Shown here: piece after piece, positions 1 through 9,764 of the stretch
Numbering within the stretch: position 1 is the first letter of the stretch
Layout of the letters: the number at the start of each line of letters is the position of its first letter
Notes under the pieces: generated by a model
Told to the model about the DNA's origin: nothing
The model's database searches: none
The model's input: only the letters and a program-made list of their open reading frames with translations
Assembly: GCA_964058845.1 (NCBI GenBank)
Contig: CAXKVR010000765.1
Span: 1 to 23,795 of the forward strand
Direction: 5' to 3'
Source of the DNA: Carex sylvatica
Lineage: Eukaryota > Streptophyta > Magnoliopsida > Poales > Cyperaceae
DNA: 23,795 nt
Program-made: the position numbers and the translations under genes

Positions 1-1098
1 TATGAATTAAATAAACATGTTAATTATTATATAATGTTTACATAATCATAAAATATATAACTTAAGCAAAGTGTAAATGTATGAACCCTAGGGGTTGTGT
101 AGTGAAATTCTTTTAATGGAAATAGATTTTTTGAACTTGATCTTGTTTTTTTTATCTTTTATTTTTTTCTTCTTTATTGTCATGCTTCTCTATTCTTTTT
201 TTACTTTTCTACGGTAGAATAACATGTGAGCATGTCTTGAAAAAACTGTCAAGTAACCATTGGGGCATGTGGTTGCTTGAGTACAAGGAATGTAATGATC
301 AAATAAAAGGGTGTCCCTTCTTTAGTAATTTTAATAAAAAAAAATTTACATATTAAGCTATGTCTAATGTATGTTTTATAAATTATTATAGGTACTTTGA
401 TGTTCTTTCATGCTTTCAACAAAGAATATGAACTATATTATAATATTTTGGTATATACAGTTCACATAAAACACAAAAAATTGGTTTATTTACCCTTTTC
501 ACTTCTGCCATTTCAAAAAATCCTATTAATTATCCTCAATTATGACTATTAGGCAAAGATAGGGAGGTACAGTAGCTGACTCTTCCATATCAGAACCTTT
601 TGGCTATTTTCCATGAAAATTAAAAGGATAGAGTGACAAAATAAAAAATAAAATTAATGCACTAGGAATCATCAACATCTAGGCTATTATTTGCCATTTA
701 TATTTTTAATCCAATGATATTCCTATGATCTGTCCTTTAGAACAAAGAAAAATCATGATTTTTGTGAATAAAAAATAAGCCAGGGGGTCCTTTGTAAATT
801 TCTTCTGGCCCTGGCTGCTGAGAATTCATGTTTCATAAATAAAAAGCCTCATGGAGAACCAGAATTAAATAGACATATTATTTGAGTATAATAAATTGTA
901 ATTCCACTCTTTGAATATTTGAGTTTTGAATAAATTAAATAGAGATAATATTGTTAAATTTTTTTGAAACGTACATATATTATTGTTAAAAAAAAGTCTA
1001 AAAAAAAAGATTTGATTTCATTGTACAGGATTATATAGGGTACTATCTCATTCTACGGAATTATTAGGGTTTCTACAGGTTTGATTTTTACAGTTGGT
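1..1098. other. A+T-rich intergenic stretch, no gene seen
   Basis: I see no coding region, RNA gene or bounded repeat here. All frames are broken by frequent stops, and the sequence is dominated by A and T runs. Confidence 0.6.
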
Positions 1099-1132
1099 CG
1101 TTTGATTACCATCCGATGGTACACATCAAACG
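1099..1132. repeat. Near-perfect 15-bp stem hairpin
   Basis: The arms CGTTTGAT plus TACCATC pair with GATGGTA plus ATCAAACG around a single C, with a CAC bulge on the right side. A second small hairpin lies nearby at 1238-1259 (CTCACCA / TGGTGAG, 8-nt loop). Short inverted repeats of this kind are usual in the ends of degraded DNA transposons, but I could not find paired element ends. Confidence 0.6.
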
Positions 1133-1286
1133 TAAAGAAATGATCAAAGTCCTCCTTACATTATATATATTGCTTAATTATTAGTGTGCCGACAATCCGA
1201 TAGTTCGGAGTCAATTCAATAGTCATTTGGAGATGTACTCACCATCTTTTCTTGGTGAGCATACACATCACACCTTAATTATTTTG

Positions 1287-1289
<3 letters not shown>

Positions 1290-1360
<71 letters not shown>
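1290..1360. repeat. (TA)n microsatellite, about 71 bp
   Basis: This is an uninterrupted alternating TA tract of about 35 units, flanked by ordinary A+T-rich DNA. Length variation between individuals is expected. Confidence 0.97.
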
Positions 1361-1363
<3 letters not shown>

Positions 1364-1499
1364 GTCACTCTTGGTTATTATGAACTTTTTTTTTTAAAAA
1401 TATAACACAAAAATTTTAGGATCCAGCTTAAGTTAATTATATATTATTGAATTGGGATTATTTATGTTATTAAATAATTATATCATTATAATGATTAAA

Positions 1500-1501
<2 letters not shown>

Positions 1502-1546
<45 letters not shown>
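1502..1546. repeat. (AT)n microsatellite, about 45 bp
   Basis: This is a second pure AT tract, 141 bp after the first, with about 22 units. Confidence 0.97.
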
Positions 1547-1549
<3 letters not shown>

Positions 1550-2338
1550 ATTAAATATGTTTTTTGTAGTATTAACACCATGGGTTAAATTGTTGTACCT
1601 GGATATATATTTGGCCAATATTCCAATTATTTATCACAGCTGCCAATTAAAAATACAACATCAATCAGTAAGAATACTATATATTGATCAGGACACCAAC
1701 GGATCATGTACACAACGGATGGTAATAGTATTCCTCCCAATGTCATCGTCCGTTTAGTCAAACTGATGTTGAAGAGTCACTCAGTACTAACTGTTCGTAA
1801 AATTTAACCGATAGAAAAGGAGGGGGGACATCAACGCCGTCAATTTCTTTTTCCAAACAGACGGTAAAAATTCAAAGTAATTACAACGCTATCACTCGTG
1901 ACGTACAATATATGTGCGGAAGTACATCCGATACTAAATGGGCAATGGTAAAAATGTTTTTATGTAGTAGTCTGTGGTGCTGAAAAACTTTAGCAACTTT
2001 TATTTTAACTTGGCATGAATCTCAAAGCCCAATAATACTAGGCCCTGCACCACTCTTTTTTCTCATGACTCGTTGATAAGTGTTCTCAAGCAATTAAAGT
2101 AATTAAAGCTTTATATACTCACCCTCTCTGAGATCTTTATTCTTTATGGACTAACTACGTACAATGGACCATGATTTTTTTGAGCTGTTTTTCGTTTACT
2201 TTGAGACTGGTCCATTGATTTTAAATGTTGTTCTAGGTTACTGCAACCTGACCAAAGGAGATATATATAGCCATTCCTCTTCATGCCTGCAAAGTTATTA
2301 CAAGTCATACACTTTCGCCATTAAGACCCTTTTTATAA
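1547..2338. other. Intergenic stretch, no supported gene
   Basis: Only short open frames without recognisable protein features occur here. A TATA-like string (GATATATATAG) lies at about 2260-2270, and motifs such as ACATCCGAT recur between 1.1 and 1.95 kb. They hint at a decayed DNA transposon, but no ends could be defined. Confidence 0.4.
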
Positions 2339-2340
2339 GT

Positions 2341-2389
2341 GGTCAACCATTTTTCTAACAAATTTCCAACGGCTATTGACTTTGGTCAA
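2341..2389. promoter_or_regulatory. Cluster of three W-box cores
   Basis: GGTCAA (TTGACC on the minus strand) occurs at 2341-2346, TTGACT at 2376-2381 and GGTCAA again at 2384-2389. The last two form an inverted pair. TTGAC(C/T) is the core bound by WRKY factors and is enriched before defence genes. The cluster lies about 250-300 bp before the candidate peptide frame at 2640. Whether it works as a promoter is inference. Confidence 0.35.
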
Positions 2390-2639
2390 GGAAATATATC
2401 TCTAATAACAGTAAATAGAAAAAACAAATTAAAACACTGTACCAAATTAAAGATTGTGAGAATTCATAAGCACAAAATAAATTATAAATAAAAATGTAGG
2501 TTCAAGTTAATCTTTTATCTAATGAAAATTGTGTTTTTTTAAAGAAGTGAGCCACCTGTCATAATATTAATCTCAGTCAGAAAATCTTCTTTATTATTTC
2601 GTTCTTGTAAGAAAATCAAGATACTTTTCAAGAAAAAAA

Positions 2640-2798
2640 ATGAAAAAATTACTTTATTTCGTTCTCTATTTAATTTTAGTAGTTGCAGCGTATCACATTA
2701 TCATGGCTAATCTTGGTGTCCCAATCACTGAAGAATTAAGAGAGCTTCTAGCAGTGCTATTTTTTGCTGTTTTTCTTAAATTTGCATTTGAACCTTGA
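2640..2798 (+). CDS. Candidate small secreted peptide (52 aa), weak
   Basis: The ATG at 2640 opens a 52-codon frame that begins MKKLLYFVLYLILVVAA, a textbook signal-peptide layout of two lysines followed by a hydrophobic core. It continues with a charged stretch (ITEELRELL) and a second hydrophobic tail ending at TGA 2796-2798. Beyond the stop, another frame is open to 2958 and encodes a Gly/Thr/Ser-rich tail (GGSTGGVGPSTRGLGST, then MTPIKSDFKNQDYVLL). That makes a frameshifted or spliced peptide precursor conceivable. An upstream W-box cluster fits a stress-induced signalling peptide. I do not recognise the family, and an open frame this short in A+T-rich DNA can arise by chance. It could equally be a pseudogene. 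Confidence 0.2.
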   Translation: MKKLLYFVLYLILVVAAYHIIMANLGVPITEELRELLAVLFFAVFLKFAFEP

Positions 2799-2959
2799 AG
2801 TGATAACCACCAATGACGGAGGCTCTACAGGAGGAGTGGGACCCTCCACAAGAGGATTGGGATCCACAGGAGTGGTGGAAATCATGACTCCTATAAAAAG
2901 TGATTTTAAAAATCAAGATTATGTTTTATTAAATGTTAATACCGAAACAAAATGTTAAA

Positions 2960-4220
2960 AGAAGTTACTTGGGTGAGCACTATATGCCTGGGTCCTTTTA
3001 AAATGGGTCTCTTGTAAATAATGAGTAATAACAATATTTTTAAAATCAATTGTATTGATAATTATTTGATATTCTCCAATATTTAATATAATACAATTCA
3101 ATAAAATATATCATGCATTTATGATATTAAGGAAAAAAATTTATATATTTTGCAACTTGATCGACATATAATGAACGAAATTGATATTTTATAAGAAGTA
3201 AAAAAATTCATACAAAATACATGTTGTATCACACAAATTGCATTATTTTAGTTGAACCTCCTATAAGAAACTTTTTTTTATTTTATTTTATTTTTATTGA
3301 TAATACACAGAAGGAAGTTTAATTTAATAGTTCGGAAAAAAACAAAGATAAGTCATATGTTATACATATGTTCGTCCTGAATTTTCAAACAAAATTAAAA
3401 CCTGAACCTGAAAGATTAATATTTAATATATTCAAAATGTGATAAATTGGAAAATTGATACTTTCGATTATTTAGAATTGATGTAGAACTTTAGAATATT
3501 TAAAATTAAAAAATTAAAAATTAATTTCTGAAAATCAATTTATTGAAACAAATATATTGTCACTTAACTTAAAAGAAAGGGAAAAAAGTAATGGATAAGA
3601 AAATAGCAAAATAAAAATAAAAATAAAACACCACTCCTATTGAAACCCAAGTTAATAAGAAAAATAAAACAAGAAGATCTTCAATTTAATCAGAAGAGGT
3701 AGAGAGACACCTCTATTAATTAGGTATGAAATAACATGGTATCCTTAATTTCTTGCATGCATGGATTATATGGATGTAAACCGGATTGCTTTTATTATTA
3801 AGTTAGCTAACTATAAACATGGGAGGAAAAAACCAAAATTAAGTGAGCCTGCGTAACTGATTCTGTAGCTAACCGTAGTTAATTAATGAGTTAATTATTA
3901 AATTAATTAATTAATTAATCAATTAAGATTTGCGATTTTGAAAGAGAGGGGGCCGGACTAGCTAGGAGAAAAATATGAGAATTTGTTTTATTCGTCTATT
4001 ATTTATTTGAGATGCTAAATAATTTGATCATCATTTGTAAAATTTCTAAATAATTCGAAAATTTGTTTAATTCGGCTATTCACAAACATATCCGGTCTAA
4101 AAGCAAATTTTTGAAAAACCAACTTTGTGCTTTTCAATCTAACGGATGAAGATTGCTTTGGATTGTCTGTGGCCTCCATATTGTGAATGATGCTACATGC
4201 GTTTGTTCTTTCATGCTACC
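2960..4220. other. A+T-rich intergenic stretch, TTAA repeat
   Basis: No gene is visible. A TTAA/AATT tetranucleotide tract lies at about 3895-3925. The rest is unstructured A+T-rich sequence. Confidence 0.5.
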
Positions 4221-4224
4221 TGCA

Positions 4225-4485
4225 TGCTATAGTGACAAGTGAATTATTCATATTCGGTTCAGCAGAGTTAAAAGTTACTGATTCGGAAATGATTTGATAC
4301 AATAAAGAAGCACAAAAAAATATATTTTTTCGCATTTTTCTCGCAAATAATTTGTGACTCGTGTTTTATTCGTGAATAAAATGTATTATACATTTTTTTA
4401 CTTTTTATTAGGAGTTTTGTTCGGAAAAGTAAAAAACAACAAATAAAACTCGAATGATTTGTGTATATTGTCACTATGCTTGCCA
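4225..4485. mobile_element. Possible small MITE with GC(T)ATAGTGACAA ends
   Basis: The left end GCTATAGTGACAA (from 4226) is mirrored by TTGTCACTATGC at about 4469-4480. The internal sequence is A+T-rich with repeated TTCGxxAATAATT-type strings. A second left-type end, GCCATAGTGACAA, follows immediately at about 4480, so two copies seem to abut. Related ends in inverse orientation occur at about 8074-8086 and 10151-10162. No clear target duplication was found, so class and exact limits are uncertain. Confidence 0.4.
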
Positions 4486-4796
4486 TAGTGACAAATGAAT
4501 TATTCATGTTCAGTTCGGTGGATATAATTCGAAAATAATTTGTACCTCACAAGGAAGGAAAAAAACAAATAGTCTTCGCATTTTATTTGCGAATAATTCT
4601 TAAAATTCGTTTTAGTTGTAAAATTATTATGTAAAAATTCGGTCAACTGAATAATTCGGCATTCAGTGTGAAAATTCCAATAAAAAAATTTATTTACGAA
4701 TTATTTATGAATAAAATGCAAATATTATTACTATACACCTGCTCATTTTTTCCTATGGTAATTAGTGGGTCCTACTTTCCATCATTTTTTTATAAT

Positions 4797-7353
4797 ATTA
4801 CTGTGACATTATGAAATTTTTAATAAATAAAAACATTTACATAAGGGCTTATTTGTAAAATTATCAAAGTTTGGTAAATATTAAAAGGTGGAGGGGTATA
4901 TGTGCAAAATTCCAATTATTAAACAAAAATGCGCTTTCTTCTCATTTCATCTCCACCGACTTAATTGAAAGAAATATTTCGGGAAAGCTAGGTTAGGCCG
5001 AACCAAAAGGGAAAGAAAGAGAGAGAGAAATCGAGCGCGGAAACTGATCGAACTGACCGGAAAAATCGAAATTCGAGCTGAATTGACGAGCCTTGATCGA
5101 TTCTAAAGCTTCAATTTGGTATATCTTTCTCCTTTGCAATTTCTTGGAAATTCTAATTTATTCGATTTGTCAGATTTTTGGTGAAATTCGATCGAATTTG
5201 ATTTGAAACGTTATAACTCGATAATCGGATTGATTTGCTTGTGGAATTTGGAAATGAACTAGGGTTTTGGGGTTGGATCATAATGGAAATGAATTTGTGT
5301 GTGAAATTGTCGGAATTAATCGAGTTATAACTTCGTAAAATATTTGATTCTTGTTATTCGGTTAAACCTACCGATTGAATTTGGAATTCGAATTTGGATT
5401 TGGTCGTTATTTTGAAATCCTTGAATTGTGTTGTTTCCTCGATGATTCGAGAGATACCGATGCCTTAAATTTGATAACCATATCAATATATGTTAACCAA
5501 TCGAATCCCGATCGAAAAGAATCGAAAACTTAACCGAAAACCTAAAAAAATTGGTGTAATGTTGCGGGCCGCAACAACTTCCCTTGCGGGCCATAAAAGG
5601 GTCCAGTACTTAACCAAATTTGAGTATGTTGAGCAGTGATGGTTGCGGGCCGTAAGCCATTTATTGCGGGCCGCAAGTCAAGCAGGTCTTTTGAAGTGCT
5701 CTCGGACTTTTTGGGTTTCATTTGGTTGCGGGCCGCAAGGGCCATGATTGCGGGCCGCAAGAGGTGAGGAAAATAATTTGGGTGCTCAGCTGGGAGCTCT
5801 GCGGGCCGCAACAAATTGGCTTCGGGCCGTAATACAAATGCAGAATGCCCTATTTGATCATTGTGGCTATTTAAACTCTAATTTCCTTGAACTTAGGTAT
5901 GAACCTATATAAATAAGACCCGAATACCAATCCTAGACCGTGTTTAACGTGAACTAACTCGTGATAACCTATCGGATATTAATCAAACGCTTTAATCAAA
6001 TTTAACGTGTAAAATAGGTGGTAATCGGACGAGGCACCAGATCTCAGGATCGTTCGAGACACCTGAGCTTTAGGCGAGTGTGCTATTACTCAGGTGCGGG
6101 GTTTCTGGACTTGTCTGATAGTTTATATTCAGAAATTAAACTGTGTTTTGATTCATGTAATTAAACTGTGTTTCGATTCATATGCATTGCATTGCCCAAA
6201 TAAAGTAAAACTTGAATTGTTTAATCTGATTGATTTGCATGCTGGTATGGTTGTTATTTGTGTTGATCTGAATGATCTGATTTTGGAATTAAAGTCAACG
6301 TGCTTTATATCACCATCGGTTGGTGGATATGGTATTATGGTCATCCACCGTGATGACGTCACCCAGGGGGTGAATCCGGATTTGTCAAGTCTATGCACGG
6401 ACTGTGACGCTCAGTGTTCTAAAGCTTTAGATCGTCTGGCCCTCGGCAGTTCCCAGTACCGGTTGGGACGAGGGGTAAGTGACTTTGTATTATGATTTTG
6501 GTTATGGGTGACTGTGTATCGGAGGCATTACCCAGGGGGTAACGCGTTTGGATGGTCAATTGGATTTATATGGATTTTCCGGATATGAATTGGAACCAGA
6601 CTTTTAATTAAACAGTTAAGCCTGTAACTACAGATAGGTGTCATGAGAAAAGGTTTTACCTGGCGCAGCCGTCTGTAGGTGTCTGTAACCCTACAGATGA
6701 GTGGGAACGAATTGGGGTCCAGTTTGGTGGAACATATGTAGTTACTACCAGATATTCTGAAATCGAGTTAAACCAAATATTGTGTGCTTGAATTTCATCT
6801 TGGCAATTCCTGAATTGTGATTTCATTTGGATAAATGTTGTCGGGTTTGTGCATTCATGTTTATATATAATTATAAACTGATCTGAGCTTTATTTGTGTT
6901 ACTTTTTGAATATAATCTGTGATTGCAAGTCCAGGGACGATTTGTGGCAATTTATCGCACTGAGAATTCAATTCTCACCCCTCTTTTGGGTTAATTTTTC
7001 AGGTACCGGTTCGGCGGATCCGAGAGAGACACGAGGTCGGTAGGCCTGGTTTTCACCGCTGCTTAGCTGTCTGGTATTGTGACTAGAGACATGTATAGAT
7101 TTATGTTTTGATTGTATATATATATGTGTTCTCTATGTCATTTGGTGATACGTATCCATCGAGATACGGATTTTGTATGATATTACCTGACCAGTTGGGA
7201 TTTGTGAACTGTTTTTCTTAGTTATTTGTTTGTTTTGTTGGTGTGTTTTACTTTCTATTATATCGTACTTGCCTTGTAGGCATACGGGCAACCGTATGTC
7301 TACGGCAGGAGGCACCCGTCACGCCTCGTGGGGCTGCGGGGTGTGACAATTAC
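4797..7353 (+). mobile_element. Solo LTR (probably Gypsy-type), 2547 bp, with 5-bp TSD
   Basis: The element runs from TGTGACATT at 4802 to GGGGTGTGACA at 7348 and is bracketed by identical ATTAC duplications at 4797-4801 and 7349-7353. It starts TG and ends CA, as LTRs do. No gag, protease, reverse transcriptase or integrase frame and no second LTR are present, so this is best read as a solo LTR left by LTR-LTR recombination. A TATA-like TATATAAATA lies at about 5908-5917. The closing GGGGTGTGACA and the GGCACCAGATCTCAGG region near 6034 remind me of large chromovirus (Tekay/Del-type) LTRs, but that lineage call is from memory and untested. Open frames inside (6094-6495 and 5542-5814 minus) are not protein-like. 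Confidence 0.75.
5563..5835. repeat. Array of eight TTGCGGGCCGCAA palindromes inside the LTR
   Basis: Starting near 5563, 5584, 5642, 5665, 5725, 5747, 5800 and 5821 the sequence repeats TTGCGGGCCGCAA or a close variant (for example TTGCGGGCCGTAA). Each is a pair of 6-bp arms, TTGCGG and CCGCAA, around one G. Spacing is irregular, and GC content contrasts sharply with the surroundings. The array precedes the TATA-like box at about 5908, as expected for U3 enhancer or binding-site repeats. Confidence 0.85.
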
Positions 7354-7363
7354 TGTACAAACG

Positions 7364-7475
7364 TTGTAAAATTGTCTAAAACTGCATAGGATTCAAAACA
7401 AGCAAAAATACAAAAAAACTTGTAAAATTGTCTAAAACCGCATAGGATTAAAAACAAGCAAAAATACAAAAAAAC
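7364..7475. repeat. Tandem duplication of a 56-bp unit
   Basis: The strings TTGTAAAATTGTCTAAAAC and GCATAGGATT recur with a period of 56 bp (copies start at 7364 and 7420) and differ at few positions. The duplication lies just after the right target duplication of the solo LTR. Confidence 0.85.
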
Positions 7476-7544
7476 TTGGGATAGGAAGAAAGTTTTTTTT
7501 TTTTTTTTAATAAGCACGAAATATTTTTTCCCAAGAGCATTATT

Positions 7545-7812
7545 AAATATATCCTGAAAACTAAGAATTTGAATACGCTAAGGAAATTGAATGAAACCAG
7601 GATGTGATTCTAGTTAGTTTTTTTGCGCATATTCTTCTCCTTTTAATTTAATTTTGACTATTTTGTGTGAGACCCAATTCTATTTATTTTGTAAAGTAAC
7701 AATTTTATTAGATGTGGTAAATTTTTGTTGTTATATTTTTTAATGTTGGGCATTTTTAAGAGATCCTTGTGATAATCTTGAATTGCATATGTCTCTCAAA
7801 TTAAGTAGCACA
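7545..7812 (+). repeat. Diverged dispersed copy of the Dr1 intron-1 repeat
   Basis: This segment aligns along its length with the repeat unit of Dr1 intron 1 (14660-15271). Shared strings in the same order include ATCCTGAAAAC, GTGATTCTAGTTAG, TTTAATTTTGACTATTTTG, GTGAGACCCAATTC, CCTTGTGATAATCTT and AAATTAAGTAG. No Dr1 exon accompanies it. It is either a dispersed element also present in the intron, or an intron fragment copied here. Confidence 0.75.
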
Positions 7813-8090
7813 AAACATAGAAACAAGATTCACGAATTATTAGCGAATTCAAATTTCAGCTGTTGGCAAATTAATCCATGTATTATTTGATTTTCCGAAT
7901 TTCTCCCGAATTATTCGTGAATGTTACGAATTTTTCTCAAATTTTACTAATTATTTATGAATTTTTCACAAACTTTTCTACGATATTTTTTTATTGCTTT
8001 CAATGTATAATTAATTCAGAATTATTCTCGAATTATAAATTTTTTACTCAGTCGAAACTTTCTCAAATCATTAAGTTGTCACTATAGCAA

Positions 8091-8369
8091 GCGAAACTTG
8101 TTAAAGAAAAGTTCTTATTTTCATTTTTGTTTGCCAAATAGTTCTCACTTACATTAATCCAAATTTTTTATTAATATCCAAAAAAATATTAAATTTCAAA
8201 AACTATCTAGGTTTTCGCATTTTTTCGAAATCTACCCAAATCACAAATTTTTTTTGCAATATTGGAATTCTAAAACTGCAAAAGAAATTGCGGTCATTTT
8301 TATTAATATCCTAAAAAAAAAATATAATTTTAAAGATACCCCCGCATTAGATTTTCTGTCAAAACTACC
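8091..8369. other. A+T-rich stretch, no gene seen
   Basis: Runs of A and T with strings such as TTAATATCC and AAAATATT. No protein-like frame or bounded repeat could be identified. Confidence 0.5.
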
Positions 8370-8467
8370 CCGACCGCCAGGCCCACGGGCGGCCCAATCC
8401 CCTAGCGGACTGCCCGTGACAGAGGCGCCCCAATCCCCTAGCGGACCGCCCCTGGTCCGGGCGGTCC

Positions 8468-8506
<39 letters not shown>
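8370..8506 (+). repeat. GC-rich hairpin block ending in T37
   Basis: About 100 bp of GC-rich sequence stand alone in A+T-rich DNA. CCCAATCCCCTAGCGGAC occurs twice with a 36-bp period (8393 and 8429). CACGGGC (8384-8390) pairs with GCCCGTG (8412-8418), and GGACCGCCC (8443-8451) pairs perfectly with GGGCGGTCC (8459-8467). Two bases later an uninterrupted run of 37 T begins (8470-8506). The shape suggests the 3' end of a retroposed or Pol III-type element, but no A or B box was recognised. Confidence 0.7.
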
Positions 8507-8509
<3 letters not shown>

Positions 8510-8734
8510 GGAGAGATGTTAATATTTTTTATTTAAATAATTTTGTGAATAATTTTTTTCTTGTTTAATCAAAAAAAAAAAAGACATTTGATATATTTAT
8601 GAAGTGATGTCGTAAGTCTTTATAACTTTGATTGATTTGATTTGTCAGTTGGATATCATAAGTCTAAAAATAACACTAATTGAGGATTTGACATTAATTC
8701 AAATATACACCAAAAAATATAGTTAGATTGCCTC
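8507..8734. other. A+T-rich stretch, no gene seen
   Basis: No gene, hairpin or bounded element was recognised between the poly-T run and the microsatellite. Confidence 0.5.
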
Positions 8735-8981
8735 ATTGATATACATATATACATATGCATATATATACACATATATACACATACATACATATACATATGC
8801 ATACATATACATATGCATACATATACATACATATACATACATATACATATGCATACATATACATACATATACATACATATACATATACATACATATACAT
8901 ACATATACATACATATACATACATATACATATACATACATATACATACATATACATACATATACATATACATATACATATA
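8735..8981. repeat. Long compound (TACATA)n microsatellite
   Basis: About 245 bp consist of interspersed ATACAT, ACATATACAT and ATGCAT units. The repeat keeps several frames open on both strands, encoding Tyr/Ile/Val/Cys-only strings, and none of these is a gene. A smaller related tract lies at about 9314-9352. Confidence 0.97.
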
Positions 8982-8989
8982 CTGATGCA

Positions 8990-9600
8990 CGACCGATCAA
9001 GAAATTGGAAAAAGTAACGGAAAAATAGATTTGGTTCTGAGATCACACAGATTCTCAATTCTTTAATAAAAACTGATACGTCAATAAATAACTACCCCAA
9101 AAAGACATCACGTCTGTTTAAATACAAATCCTAAAAAACAGAAAATACATAAAAGACCCTAAAAACTCTATATCCGACGGTCAGATCGGGCTGGAAAGTA
9201 AATTAGCTTGGATTTGGGGCTGCGGAGCTCCTGTCCAAATTTCAGCCCGATCCGACGGACGGATCAAGAGTTGTGCCCCTTTTCGTGAAGCATGCGCAGG
9301 ACCATATTGCATCATATACATATATATACACATACATATACATATATATATACAGGACCATAGTGTCTCAAAAATGCAGTTTAAGTTTTCGTTCAACGGT
9401 AGACGTTGAATCAGCGATTTTCAAAGTGGCTTAATAAATAGTAAAAAAAATCAGAAAAATATAAAATTTGGTCTCCAAACACATTTCAATATAGAGATCA
9501 CATCTAACGGTTCAGATCGACTTTTTGGATTTTGAAACTATAGATATGAGCGCGAATGAAAACATTCCCTTTTAATTTGCGAAGTAGCGTAGCCTTACTA
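8990..9600. other. Repeat-like unique stretch with inverted repeats
   Basis: No gene is visible. GATCGGGCTGGAAA (9184-9197) is mirrored by TTTCAGCCCGATC (9240-9252), and the 10-mer CAGGACCATA occurs directly repeated at 9297-9306 and 9353-9362 on either side of a short TACATA tract. The stretch 9363-9600 contains strings such as ATCTAACGGTTCAGATCGA, vaguely like the MITE at 16975-17293. Probably decayed transposon DNA. Confidence 0.4.
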
Positions 9601-9690
9601 TATATATACATACATATATATATATTATATTATATATACATATATTATATTATATTATATATACATATATTATATTATATATATACATAT
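9601..9690. repeat. TATATTATA-type low-complexity tract
   Basis: Alternating TATATA, TATTATA and TACATA units make up this tract, ahead of the poly-A run at 9742-9765. Confidence 0.9.
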
Positions 9691-9764
9691 TAGATCTCTT
9701 ATTCAAACCAGTAAAAAAAAACAGTGATTATTCAAACCAGTAAAAAAAAAAAAAAAAAAAAAAA

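Larger units (their letters stand above)
4480..8090. mobile_element. Possible longer element with the same ends, split by a solo LTR
   Basis: The left end GCTTGCCATAGTGACAA (to about 4496) matches, in inverted form, the right end at 8074-8090, which reads GCTTGCTATAGTGACAA on the minus strand (16 of 17). Similarity continues inward on both sides through strings such as ATAATTCGAAAATAATT. If real, the element would be about 1.05 kb without the nested 2.55-kb LTR. The segment at 7545-7812, related to the Dr1 intron, lies inside it. Pairing of these two ends is inference. Confidence 0.3.

Noticed and set aside
1960..1975. CACTA transposon 3' end (TGTAGTAG)
   Set aside because: The terminal string is not exact, and no matching CACTA start or 3-bp duplication was found.
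5542..5814. Minus-strand 90-aa frame with repeated LRPA
   Set aside because: The repeated LRPA comes from the TTGCGGGCCGCAA palindromes of the LTR and is not a protein repeat.
6094..6495. 133-aa plus-strand frame
   Set aside because: It lies wholly inside the solo LTR, has no domain, and is opposed by another open frame. LTR sequence is non-coding.
4802..7348. Intact LTR retrotransposon
   Set aside because: There is only one LTR and no gag, protease, reverse transcriptase, RNase H or integrase sequence. The flanking duplication fits a solo LTR.
8656..9058. Overlapping coding frames on both strands
   Set aside because: They are translations of the TACATA microsatellite with only a few residue types. 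No gene feature is present.
9297..9362. CAGGACCATA direct repeats as a target duplication
   Set aside because: The enclosed 46 bp are mainly microsatellite, with no terminal inverted repeats. Replication slippage or a small duplication explains it as well.
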